Source: a virus. Taken from it: a stretch of DNA of 33,005 bases. The notes beneath the pieces are model-generated. The model saw only the letters and a list, made by a program, of their open reading frames with translations. It made no database searches and was not told where the DNA came from. The stretch spans positions 1 through 33,005 of IMG/VR virus record IMGVR_UViG_3300034082_001244; one strand, 5' to 3'. Below, piece by piece: positions 7,542 through 14,119 of the stretch; the stretch's first letter is position 1, and every line of letters begins with the position of its first letter. The position numbers were made by a program, and so were the translations under genes.

Positions 7542-7980
7542 TTGGTTAGAGCGGCTGGACCGCAAACGAGTTATTATGGATCGACAATGTAACGAGCCAT
7601 TGCTAACTCGTTACTATTTGTTTTTGAAGGAACGTAAACGTTTTCCGTTCAATGTGTTCTTGCACAAGTTTCATAAAGGTGATCCCGGGGATCAGCATGA
7701 CCATCCGTGGCCATACTTTACACTAATCCTAGCAGGCGGTTATTACGAATATACTCCTGTTATGTCATTTGGTAAAATGATTGGTGAGATAAAACATTGG
7801 CGTAGGCCAGGGCACTTTCGTATTTGCAGTGCGTTCAGCTATCATCGAATTGAATTAAAAGAAGGTGTTACGCCATGGACATTGTTTGTGCCAGGACCGC
7901 AAACAAGAGAATGGGGATTTCTCGTTGAAAATAAATGGATACACAATGACAACTACCTTGAAGAACGTAAAAACAGTTAA
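7507..7980 (+). CDS. cupin-fold protein
   Basis: This 157-residue protein contains a short cupin-type metal site: DQHDHPWPYFTLILAGGYYE (62-81), with His64 and His66 and the paired glycines of the first cupin motif. A second beta-rich segment follows (RPGHFRICSAFSYHRIEL), including His-112-region residues that could complete the site, then PWTLFVPGPQ. Cupins of this kind range from sugar epimerases and isomerases to dioxygenases. The start at 7507 overlaps the previous gene by 35 bases; ATG 7576 is the alternative. It sits between two possibly related structural-like genes. The fold is likely, the activity unassigned. Confidence 0.65.
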   Translation: MILQKIKDLSLNWLERLDRKRVIMDRQCNEPLLTRYYLFLKERKRFPFNVFLHKFHKGDPGDQHDHPWPYFTLILAGGYYEYTPVMSFGKMIGEIKHWRRPGHFRICSAFSYHRIELKEGVTPWTLFVPGPQTREWGFLVENKWIHNDNYLEERKNS

Positions 7981-8371
7981 TACAACTAGTCCCGGGTACG
8001 GTGCGGTTCCTCCCGGAGGGATAGGAGTAAGCCCGTTAACTATTGGCCAAGTCTATACTACTAGTGGTACTGCCGGACAGTTTTTAACAAGTGGATCTAA
8101 CGGTACTAGTCGGGCTAATTCAAATGACACTGTACTCAAGGTTAATCAAACCAATCCTCCTAGTATTGACGTCAGAGGTAAGATGATATTAAACGGTGTC
8201 GACTTAGAAGAACGGTTAGATACAATCGAAAAAGTCTTGCAAATTCCCGAACGTGATGTTATACTAGAAAAGAAGCACCCAAAGCTAAAGAAATTGTATG
8301 ATGAGTACATCACAGCATTGGGTAAGTATAGAACATTCGAAGCAATCAAAGGAGAAGATAATGTTGCATGA
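7946..8371 (+). CDS. possible small structural protein, Gly/Ser/Thr-rich N-terminus
   Basis: This 141-residue protein starts at ATG 7946 within the cupin gene's 3' end. Residues 1-65 are low-complexity, rich in Gly, Pro, Ser and Thr (PGYGAVPPGGIGVSP, TSGTAGQFLTSGS), and resemble phage fibre or head-decoration sequence. The C-terminal part (GVDLEERLDTIEKVL, then ERDVILEKKHPKLKKLYDEY) is helical and matches a pattern common in T4-like cyanophage unknowns. It resembles the C-terminus of the 7158-7541 product. A virion role is inference. The next gene starts within its last codons, preceded by GGAG. Confidence 0.62.
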   Translation: MTTTLKNVKTVNTTSPGYGAVPPGGIGVSPLTIGQVYTTSGTAGQFLTSGSNGTSRANSNDTVLKVNQTNPPSIDVRGKMILNGVDLEERLDTIEKVLQIPERDVILEKKHPKLKKLYDEYITALGKYRTFEAIKGEDNVA

Positions 8372-8588
8372 ATCAGTATCGCACACACTTAAAGAAGTGA
8401 CAATTAAGGAATCTGAAGGATTCCGTGTACGCTTGGTCAAACACGAAGTAATTAGTCCTAAAGGCTTGTTTAGTCTGGATATTATTCAAGAAAGTTTGAA
8501 AGACGGCAAAGTGCAAGACAGTCAAGCATACAATTTCTTTATGACCAAAGAAGAATTGCAAACATTAGCACATGGTTTAACTGCATGA
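8361..8588 (+). CDS. small hypothetical phage protein
   Basis: This 75-residue protein starts at ATG 8361, which has GGAG (8351-8354) just upstream; the longer frame from 8298 lacks such support. The sequence is a mixed-charge alpha/beta type, with EVTIKESEGFRVRLVKHEVI and a C-terminal MTKEELQTLAHGL helix. The helix matches a pattern I associate with small conserved cyanophage proteins. No catalytic motif is visible. The stop overlaps the phosphoribosyltransferase start by ATGA, so the two are translationally coupled. Confidence 0.68.
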   Translation: MLHESVSHTLKEVTIKESEGFRVRLVKHEVISPKGLFSLDIIQESLKDGKVQDSQAYNFFMTKEELQTLAHGLTA

Positions 8589-9076
8589 AGAAAATTCACT
8601 ACTCTTGGTCGCAAGTAGAAGGTGCGTGTTTAGAAATTGCTAGACAAATGCACATTCATTATTGGAGACCAGATTATATAGTGGGCATTACACGTGGTGG
8701 TCTTGTGCCTGCTAACTTGCTTAGTCAATATACAGGCATTAAAATGAATAGCCTAGACATTAGTCTACGTGACGGCGGTGATTGTGTTAGCAATCTTGGC
8801 ATGGCAGAAGATGCATATGCTGGTAAAAAAATTCTTATTGTCGATGACATTAACGATCAAGGATCTACTATTAATTGGATTAAGAATGATTGGCCGAGTG
8901 GATGTTTACCTGACGATCCTAAATGGGAAAGTATATGGGGAGATAATGTTAGATTTGCAGTATTAACACACAATCAATCAAGTCAGTTTAAAGATCCAGA
9001 TTATTATGTTTGGACTGTGAACAAAGCAGAAGAAGATTGTTGGTTGGTTTATCCTTGGGAGGATTTTTGGTTATGA
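8585..9076 (+). CDS. phosphoribosyltransferase
   Basis: This 163-residue type I phosphoribosyltransferase shows the PRPP-binding signature KILIVDDINDQGSTI (82-96) and the family's N-terminal GITRGGLVPANLL loop (34-46). Enzymes of this family join a base (hypoxanthine, xanthine, guanine) to PRPP, releasing pyrophosphate. Related small enzymes occur in T4-like marine phages. A salvage role for purine nucleotides fits phage DNA synthesis. Given the deazaguanine genes nearby, action on a modified purine is conceivable but unsupported. The C-terminal EEDCWLVYPWED is typical of the xanthine/hypoxanthine group. It is coupled by ATGA to genes on both sides. Confidence 0.82.
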   Translation: MKKIHYSWSQVEGACLEIARQMHIHYWRPDYIVGITRGGLVPANLLSQYTGIKMNSLDISLRDGGDCVSNLGMAEDAYAGKKILIVDDINDQGSTINWIKNDWPSGCLPDDPKWESIWGDNVRFAVLTHNQSSQFKDPDYYVWTVNKAEEDCWLVYPWEDFWL

Positions 9077-9270
9077 CATCAGCACTTATTAAATTGATTT
9101 TAGGCATTGCACTAATTGTTATTGTTATTGTATTTGGTCCGATTGTAGGAATTTGGAGTTTAAACACACTGTTTCCTGTGCTACAAATACCGCTAACATT
9201 AGAAACATGGTGTGCGTTTTTCTTACTATTTGGAAGCATAACAGGCTTGCGAATAGGTACTAACAAATAA
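9073..9270 (+). CDS. small two-helix membrane protein
   Basis: This 65-residue protein starts at ATG 9073, overlapping the phosphoribosyltransferase stop. It has two hydrophobic segments, about residues 4-28 (LIKLILGIALIVIVIVFGPI and beyond) and 39-58, joined by a short turn, and ends in RIGTNK. It should be an inner-membrane hairpin. It has no recognised family and no lysis-gene hallmark such as a dual-start motif, so I do not call it a holin. An opposite-strand frame over this region is a shadow. Confidence 0.65.
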   Translation: MTSALIKLILGIALIVIVIVFGPIVGIWSLNTLFPVLQIPLTLETWCAFFLLFGSITGLRIGTNK

Positions 9271-9280
9271 AGGAATAAAA

Positions 9281-9469
9281 ATGGAAAACCCGACTCCTCC
9301 AGAAATATTAATAGCTGATTTAAAAACTAAAATTGATATAGTTGAAAACGATATTAAAAAATTGCAAGCAGACGGCGGCGCTAGTCCACGCAAAGTCGAA
9401 GCATTAACAGAATATAAAAATTATTTAGAAGACCAGATCAGGTCTATGAATCATGGCAACGAATCTTGA
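9281..9469 (+). CDS. small coiled-coil protein
   Basis: This 62-residue protein is preceded by an AAGGA ribosome-binding site (9269-9273). Its centre is a heptad-like helix (LIADLKTKIDIVENDIKKLQ), and a second helix (KVEALTEYKNYLEDQI) follows a GGASPR turn, so it probably forms a helical hairpin that may oligomerise. No family is recognised. Its last 17 bases overlap the start of the HIT gene. Confidence 0.65.
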   Translation: MENPTPPEILIADLKTKIDIVENDIKKLQADGGASPRKVEALTEYKNYLEDQIRSMNHGNES

Positions 9470-9824
9470 AAGAGCACTTGATGAAAAAAGAGCACCGTGG
9501 ACTAGTATCGAATACAGAACAAAATCCTACTGGGTATTTAGAGATGCATACCCAGTCGCTGAAGGACATTTGTTATTTGTGCCAACCGAAGAAAACTGGG
9601 AACATTTATGGGACTGTTTCAAAGGCGCATACAAGTTTGGTCACGAAGGCGTCGAGTCGGGCAGGTGGGACGCTTTTAATGTCGGACAAAATTGTGGCGA
9701 GGCTGCTGGACAAACAGTAATGTATCCGCACGTACACATGATACCAAGGCGAGTAGGTGATATGCCCGATCCTCGTGGCGGTGTTCGTCATGTTATTCCA
9801 GAAAAAGGAAATTATAAAAAATGA
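9453..9824 (+). CDS. HIT-family nucleotide-binding protein
   Basis: This 123-residue protein has the histidine-triad layout. A GQTVMYPHVHMIPRR segment (86-100) aligns with the GQTVxHxHxHxIPR active site, and an upstream NVGQNCGEAAG strand (77-86) holds the conserved Asn and Gly. HIT proteins hydrolyse or transfer nucleotidyl groups (ApnA, adenylyl compounds). The middle, catalytic histidine (His93) and the third (His95) are present; the first is Tyr91. The function may be removal of dinucleotide alarmones or aberrant adenylates, which is inference. It overlaps its neighbours by 17 and 4 bases. Confidence 0.8.
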   Translation: MATNLERALDEKRAPWTSIEYRTKSYWVFRDAYPVAEGHLLFVPTEENWEHLWDCFKGAYKFGHEGVESGRWDAFNVGQNCGEAAGQTVMYPHVHMIPRRVGDMPDPRGGVRHVIPEKGNYKK

Positions 9825-10081
9825 GTAAAGGCAGTAGAGCAAGACCATTTAGCGTTGATCAATCAACATTTACAAGTAATTGGGATCTAGCATTTGGTAA
9901 AAAGGATAAAGATATGCAAATAAGAGTTAAAGAAAATCCAGAAGAATTTGGCAAATGCGGCTGTGGTCGTAGTCCAAACGGCAAGTGTATCGGTTGGCAC
10001 GGATTGAATGAAGATCAATACAAAGAAGCATTGGAAAAATATCTAACTAATCAAGAAGATACTGATGGAAATACTGTCTAA
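9821..10081 (+). CDS. small protein with a CDGSH-like cysteine/histidine motif
   Basis: This 86-residue protein has two parts. The N-terminal SKGSRARPFSVDQSTFTSNW segment recurs, as I recall, in several small T4-like phage proteins. The C-terminal part holds CGCGRSPNGKCIGWH (47-61): C-x-C-x2-S-x4-C-x-G-x-H. The CDGSH iron-sulfur signature is C-x-C-x2-S/T-x3-P-x-C-D-G-S/T-H, so this is one residue shorter and lacks Pro and Asp. It could bind a [2Fe-2S] cluster or zinc. It is coupled to the HIT gene by ATGA. No function can be assigned beyond metal binding. Confidence 0.62.
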   Translation: MSKGSRARPFSVDQSTFTSNWDLAFGKKDKDMQIRVKENPEEFGKCGCGRSPNGKCIGWHGLNEDQYKEALEKYLTNQEDTDGNTV

Positions 10082-10086
10082 AAAAG

Positions 10087-10671
10087 ATGTATAATATGGA
10101 TGTCCCTGTTGTTATTGAAAACTTCTTACCTCAGGATAAACTGAATTTTCTCCTCCAATATTCTCAAAACTCACAGGAGCTCTATGATTGTCATCAAAGT
10201 TCTGTTGAGTTTTGGAATAAAAGATGCATTTATTTTCATTCAATCTCAAATAAAAAAGTTCAAGATTTAGTTTTTGAATCAACAATTAAAATGAGAGATA
10301 TTATAAAATCTAATAATATTATTTGCACAAACTTTTTATATGCAGAGTATCCACAATTTGTAAAGTGGGAGCCAGGTTGGCAATTAACACCACATTGTGA
10401 TAATTGTGAGCCTGATGGTATTACTCCTAATGCAACACCTTGGAGGTCGCATGGAGGAGTGATTTATTTGAATGATGACTTTGAAGGTGGAGAAATATTC
10501 TATCCAAAATTGAACAAAGAAATTAGACCAAAACCTGGAATGATGGTTATTCATCCTGCTGGTTTACCATATCTGCACGGCATAAGAAAAGTCACGGAAG
10601 GTGTTCGACATACCATTAGTGTATTTTTTACTTATGAATCAATGCGTTCAAATCTTATCAAAGACTTTTGA
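10087..10671 (+). CDS. 2-oxoglutarate/Fe(II)-dependent dioxygenase (prolyl-4-hydroxylase-like)
   Basis: This 194-residue protein has the double-stranded beta-helix motifs of 2OG-Fe(II) oxygenases. His103 and Asp105 lie in TPHCDN, EGGEIFYP (133-140) follows, and His164 with GVRHTISVFF (172-181) carries the 2OG-binding arginine (Arg174). Such enzymes hydroxylate proteins, nucleotides or small molecules. ATG 10087 is used here; ATG 10096 is equally possible and neither has a strong ribosome site. Codon use differs from its neighbours (CTC leucine, TCT serine, mainly AGA arginine), suggesting more recent acquisition. It lies directly before the folE promoter. Confidence 0.82.
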   Translation: MYNMDVPVVIENFLPQDKLNFLLQYSQNSQELYDCHQSSVEFWNKRCIYFHSISNKKVQDLVFESTIKMRDIIKSNNIICTNFLYAEYPQFVKWEPGWQLTPHCDNCEPDGITPNATPWRSHGGVIYLNDDFEGGEIFYPKLNKEIRPKPGMMVIHPAGLPYLHGIRKVTEGVRHTISVFFTYESMRSNLIKDF

Positions 10672-10682
10672 GTGACAAACCG

Positions 10683-10711
10683 TAGACAAAACCTAAATAA
10701 ACCTGTATAAT
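10683..10711 (+). promoter_or_regulatory. sigma70-like promoter upstream of folE
   Basis: TAGACA (10683-10688) and TATAAT (10706-10711) are separated by 17 bases. An AGGAG ribosome-binding site (10720-10724) precedes ATG 10730. The promoter lies in a 58-base gap, one of the few real intergenic spaces on the plus strand. It would let FolE and the genes to 17471 be transcribed independently of the first operon. Confidence 0.8.
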
Positions 10712-10729
10712 ACAAACATAGGAGTAATA

Positions 10730-11566
10730 ATGAGTAACCCGACACCAAAACAATTTTTACCAGATCCGGTATTCCATTCAGATGCAGACAATAAATTTGT
10801 TGCAGAAGAATATAAACCTTTAGGCAAAGAAGTTTATGTAAAAGCCGCAGACATAATGTCTGATAAAGGTTACGAAGAAGCTTATTTTGCAGATGTGATT
10901 CGTACCAAAATGAAACGTGATAACAAACGTTTTTGGGCAGGTGACAACATTAGCGAATACTTGCACGAGGGCGATATAGAAAAGCTAATTGACGAAGCAA
11001 CACCGGCATTTGAACAAGTACTTGATAGTTTGCTTATTGATAAAGAAAACGACCCAAATAGTAAAGGTACAGCACGTAGGCTTGCTAAGATGTACTTTAA
11101 TGAAATAATGGCAGGAAGATATGAACAAGCACCAGACGCTACCGCGTTTCCAAATGATTCGGCGGACCGTTATGAAGGTATGTTGGTTGTCCGTAGCGAG
11201 CTTCGCAGTATGTGTAGCCATCATCATCAACCCGTTGTTGGGGTTGCTTATATTGGTATTATTGCCGCTGAGAAACTCATCGGACTTAGTAAGTATACAA
11301 GGATCGCTCAGTGGTGTGCAAGACGAGGAACTCTCCAGGAGGAACTTTGTAATGACATTGCTAGGGAAATACAAAAAGCCACAGGTGCAACAGACCTAGG
11401 TGTATATATTCAAGCTACACACGGATGCTGTGAAAATCGTGGCATTATGGCACATAGTAGTCTTACACAGACCACAGTACTCAAGGGTGCGTTTAAAGAC
11501 GACATGGGTACTAAGAAAGAGTTTATGGACAATATTAAAATGCAACAGGAGTTTGCACCTAGATGA
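10730..11566 (+). CDS. folE: GTP cyclohydrolase I (FolE)
   Basis: This 278-residue protein contains the type I GTP cyclohydrolase core: RSELRSMCSHHHQPVVG (155-171), with zinc ligands Cys162 and His165, GLSKYTRIAQWCARR (185-199), and the third zinc ligand Cys233 in HGCCENRG. It converts GTP to 7,8-dihydroneopterin triphosphate, the entry step for both folate and 7-deazaguanine synthesis. It is longer than E. coli FolE (222 residues) because of an N-terminal extension of roughly 50 residues. It has its own promoter and a good ribosome site. With a QueD-like gene and queE in the window, the preQ0 branch is the more likely use. Confidence 0.9.
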   Translation: MSNPTPKQFLPDPVFHSDADNKFVAEEYKPLGKEVYVKAADIMSDKGYEEAYFADVIRTKMKRDNKRFWAGDNISEYLHEGDIEKLIDEATPAFEQVLDSLLIDKENDPNSKGTARRLAKMYFNEIMAGRYEQAPDATAFPNDSADRYEGMLVVRSELRSMCSHHHQPVVGVAYIGIIAAEKLIGLSKYTRIAQWCARRGTLQEELCNDIAREIQKATGATDLGVYIQATHGCCENRGIMAHSSLTQTTVLKGAFKDDMGTKKEFMDNIKMQQEFAPR

Positions 11567-12228
11567 TTGTTCCATTAACTGTACAACAAACTATGGCCTT
11601 ACTTGGGCCTAGTTTTGTTGCTACTTTTCAAGCCGAGATGGATGCAATTGTTGCTCCATTAAGAAAACACATTGCGCTCGGGCGGCCACTAAGTATGGGT
11701 AAGGAATTATGGGAATATGTTGTTGCTGATAGCATACCTGGTGCTGTATGGAATGGTGCAGGACATAGTTTAATCGATGTCATGATTACTCCGGGCGTTG
11801 GAGCGGATGTTAAATCATTGAGCTATGGACCAAAATCAAAGCAAACTACCGAAGCTAGCATGTATCAAAATTTTGATCAGGATGCTAAACAATTTTTTAG
11901 TAATCAGGATAAGCAGTCATTATGGAATTTATACATTAATGGTTGGTTCAGTAAAGCACATACATTTAAAAAATATTATCTTATTGGCATACTTAGAGAA
12001 AAGGCAACACTAAATTGTAATATTTGTGCGTTTGAAGTTACCGATACTGTGCCGACATTTGCTGACGACTTGTGTACCTTTACTAAAAAAATGATGTACA
12101 TCACAGGTATTGCAGATCAAGATTTTCTTAAAATACGATACTATAATAGTAAGAGCAGATTAGAAATTTTATTTCAAGAAAAATGCTGGACTGATCCAGC
12201 ATACACATTACCAATTTATACATATTAA
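11563..12228 (+). CDS. hypothetical protein, possible PD-(D/E)xK-type nuclease fold
   Basis: This 221-residue protein overlaps the folE stop by ATGA. A central segment, HSLIDVMITPGVGADVKSLS (about 69-88), places an Asp, a turn and a DxK (Asp-Val-Lys) on adjacent strands, as in PD-(D/E)xK nucleases such as restriction enzymes. The remainder (KYYLIGILREKATLNCNICAFEVTD region) is alpha/beta. I see no other motif. If it is a nuclease, its position next to base-modification genes would be meaningful, but the assignment is tentative and rests on one short pattern. Confidence 0.55.
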   Translation: MIVPLTVQQTMALLGPSFVATFQAEMDAIVAPLRKHIALGRPLSMGKELWEYVVADSIPGAVWNGAGHSLIDVMITPGVGADVKSLSYGPKSKQTTEASMYQNFDQDAKQFFSNQDKQSLWNLYINGWFSKAHTFKKYYLIGILREKATLNCNICAFEVTDTVPTFADDLCTFTKKMMYITGIADQDFLKIRYYNSKSRLEILFQEKCWTDPAYTLPIYTY

Positions 12229-12237
12229 GGAAACCAT

Positions 12238-12456
12238 ATGACAACAGCTAAAGACTTGACAGATCATATAATTTATCGTGCAAAGAATTTGAAAGAATTT
12301 GTAGTGGAAAGAGAATGGGAAAGTATCCCAACTGGCATTGTTCGATTTAACATACAACATACACAAGGGCACCTTGCTCGATTGTTTGTTCCTGCACTTA
12401 CGCAAACGGAAGCTGAAGAAATGGTGGACGAATGGTTTGAAGAGGATGTGGAATGA
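12238..12456 (+). CDS. small acidic hypothetical protein
   Basis: This 72-residue protein has an AAGGAA ribosome site (12228-12233) just upstream. It is helical at both ends, with a middle strand (GIVRFNIQHTQGHLARLFVP), and ends in an acidic helix (EAEEMVDEWFEEDVE). No known family is recognised. It is coupled by ATGA to the 57-residue gene that follows. Confidence 0.65.
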   Translation: MTTAKDLTDHIIYRAKNLKEFVVEREWESIPTGIVRFNIQHTQGHLARLFVPALTQTEAEEMVDEWFEEDVE

Positions 12457-12626
12457 ATCCAAAATATCTTTATACTATTAAATGGACACAACCATATGCT
12501 ACTTACCGAATGCGTCCGTATCTTCGTCACTTGCGTAACGAATATGAAACTCAAATTGAAGCTAGGTTGGATCGTGGTGAGTTTGATGATGCAAAAACAG
12601 TAATAGAAAGGATCATGTCATTATGA
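12453..12626 (+). CDS. 57-residue hypothetical protein
   Basis: This short frame fills the otherwise empty gap between two coupled genes. ATG 12453 overlaps the preceding TGA, and its own TGA (12624-12626) overlaps the next ATG at 12623, so the ATGA chain is continuous. The product is basic and aromatic at the N-terminus (NPKYLYTIKWTQPYATYRMR) and helical after that (RLDRGEFDDAKTVIERIM). The perfect double overlap is the main evidence that it is real. Function unknown. Confidence 0.68.
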   Translation: MNPKYLYTIKWTQPYATYRMRPYLRHLRNEYETQIEARLDRGEFDDAKTVIERIMSL

Positions 12627-12940
12627 ACTGGTTTAAAAGAATTATAGTTAAATGGGTGCGTGAAGATTGGGATAACGCTAGAGATCAGGCAGATGATTGC
12701 TTTCCAAGTCCCAAAATGGGCCGAGGCAACCCTATCAGTACTATTAGTGGTCGTGCCAACGTTGACAGTGAACCCACACTTCAATTCAAAGTGTATAGTG
12801 CTGTTGGTGGTAAAGTTGTAGAATTTAATCGGTACGATCCAAAGTCTGACAGAACTGACCGTCAAATTTATATCATCGGCAAAGACGAAGACTTTGGCGA
12901 AAAAATTGCTAAAATTTCAATGTTGGAGTCACTAAGATGA
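12623..12940 (+). CDS. conserved phage hypothetical protein
   Basis: This 105-residue protein begins with a basic amphipathic helix (NWFKRIIVKWVRED). A strand-rich domain follows, with GGKVVEFNRYDPKSDRTDRQ (about 67-86) and IYIIGKDEDFGEKIAKI. The second half matches a pattern that recurs in T4-like marine phages, in my recollection. No catalytic residues are evident. It is coupled by ATGA on both sides. Confidence 0.68.
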   Translation: MNWFKRIIVKWVREDWDNARDQADDCFPSPKMGRGNPISTISGRANVDSEPTLQFKVYSAVGGKVVEFNRYDPKSDRTDRQIYIIGKDEDFGEKIAKISMLESLR

Positions 12941-13281
12941 AAGCACAAATACCAGCTGAAGGCATAATGAAAACAAACGACTGGGGTGACAGCAGAGTCT
13001 ACCGAATTGCTTGTAATTGCGGCGATGAAGATCACAATCACAACATGTGGGTAGAAGCAGATGACAGTGATATTGTTGTAACCATTTATACCACAGGTAA
13101 AACAAATTGGTGGAGTAAAAAAAGGTGGTATCATATTTGGACACTACTGACCAAAGGTTATATCGATACTGAATCAGCAGTGCATTTAACCAAACAACAA
13201 GCTCTTAACTATGCAAGTGTGTTACAATTAGCAATCGGTGATGTAGAAGAATTTAGGAAAGAAAAGAATGTCAAAAATTAA
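12937..13281 (+). CDS. conserved phage protein with CxC/His cluster
   Basis: This 114-residue protein has a Cys/His-rich segment, CNCGDEDHNHNMWVEAD (26-42), that could bind a metal ion. A beta segment with TTGKTNWWSKKRWYHIWTLL follows, then a C-terminal helix (TKQQALNYASVLQLAIGDVE). The same order of elements occurs in small conserved cyanophage proteins of unknown function. It overlaps the preceding gene by ATGA and queE by 14 bases, so it is translated with queE. A metal-binding role is inferred only from the residues. Confidence 0.7.
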   Translation: MKAQIPAEGIMKTNDWGDSRVYRIACNCGDEDHNHNMWVEADDSDIVVTIYTTGKTNWWSKKRWYHIWTLLTKGYIDTESAVHLTKQQALNYASVLQLAIGDVEEFRKEKNVKN

Positions 13282-14119
13282 AATTGCGGAACTGTTTTAC
13301 AGTATCCAAGGTGAAGGACGTTACATGGGTGTACCGTCTGTTTTCTTACGAACATTTGGATGTAACTTTACCTGTGACGGGTTTGGTATGCCTCGTGGCG
13401 AACAAAGTAAGGAACGGCATTTTATTGCGGCTGATATTAAAAAGTTTTTCAAATATGAAGACTTGCCGTTAGTGAGTTCAGGATGCGATAGCTATGCAAG
13501 TTGGGACCCACGTTTTAAAGATCTAAGTCCTGTAATGGAAACAGACGGAATTGCAGAACGCATTGTAGAAATACTTCCCCATAAAACATGGCTTGATGAA
13601 CATTTGGTCATTACAGGCGGCGAACCTTTGCTAGGTTGGCAACGTGCTTATCCAGATTTGTTGGATCATGTTTATATGAAACAACTGAAAGAAATTACTT
13701 TTGAAACAAACGGTACTCAACCGCTTACACCAGAATTCAAAGAATACTTGCAAGACTGGTCTATGCAGATTCCCGGTGAACGTTGTGTTACATTTAGTGT
13801 CAGTGCTAAACTACCAGCAAGCGGCGAGAATTGGTTTGACGCTATTAGACCAGAAGTTGTTTGTGAATACGAAGAAGTAGGACCTGTATATCTTAAATTT
13901 GTAGTAGCAACAGCGGAAGATATCATTGATGCAGAACATGCTGTAGAAGAATTTAGAGAAGCAGGTTTTGCAGGCTATGTATACTTAATGCCAGTGGGCG
14001 GTGTAGAAAGTGTATACACGCTTAACGCAAAGAATGTAGCACTGGCAGCTATGAATCGCGGCTGGCGTTATAGTGATAGATTGCAAGTGCCTTTATTTAA
14101 AAATGAGTGGGGTACATAA
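13268..14119 (+). CDS. queE: 7-carboxy-7-deazaguanine synthase (QueE), atypical cysteine motif
   Basis: This 283-residue radical-SAM protein has the QueE signatures: AELFYSIQGEG (7-17), VFLRTFGCNFTC (25-36), ITGGEPLLGW (115-124) and ETNGTQPL. QueE rearranges 6-carboxytetrahydropterin to 7-carboxy-7-deazaguanine. The usual CxxxCxxC cluster motif is broken. Cys32 and Cys36 are present, but the third position is Phe39, and the next cysteine is Cys73 in SSGCDSYASW. The third cluster ligand is probably Cys73 after an inserted loop. The C-terminal region (GYVYLMPVGG) resembles QueE. FolE and a QueD-like protein are nearby. I am sure of the family and less sure of cluster geometry. Confidence 0.85.
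   Translation: MSKIKIAELFYSIQGEGRYMGVPSVFLRTFGCNFTCDGFGMPRGEQSKERHFIAADIKKFFKYEDLPLVSSGCDSYASWDPRFKDLSPVMETDGIAERIVEILPHKTWLDEHLVITGGEPLLGWQRAYPDLLDHVYMKQLKEITFETNGTQPLTPEFKEYLQDWSMQIPGERCVTFSVSAKLPASGENWFDAIRPEVVCEYEEVGPVYLKFVVATAEDIIDAEHAVEEFREAGFAGYVYLMPVGGVESVYTLNAKNVALAAMNRGWRYSDRLQVPLFKNEWGT

Noticed and set aside
9073-9270. Holin candidate
   Set aside because: Two hydrophobic segments alone are not enough. There is no neighbouring endolysin and no dual-start motif.
10985-11374. 129-codon open frame on the minus strand
   Set aside because: It lies wholly within folE on the opposite strand. The folE motifs are clear, so this is a shadow.
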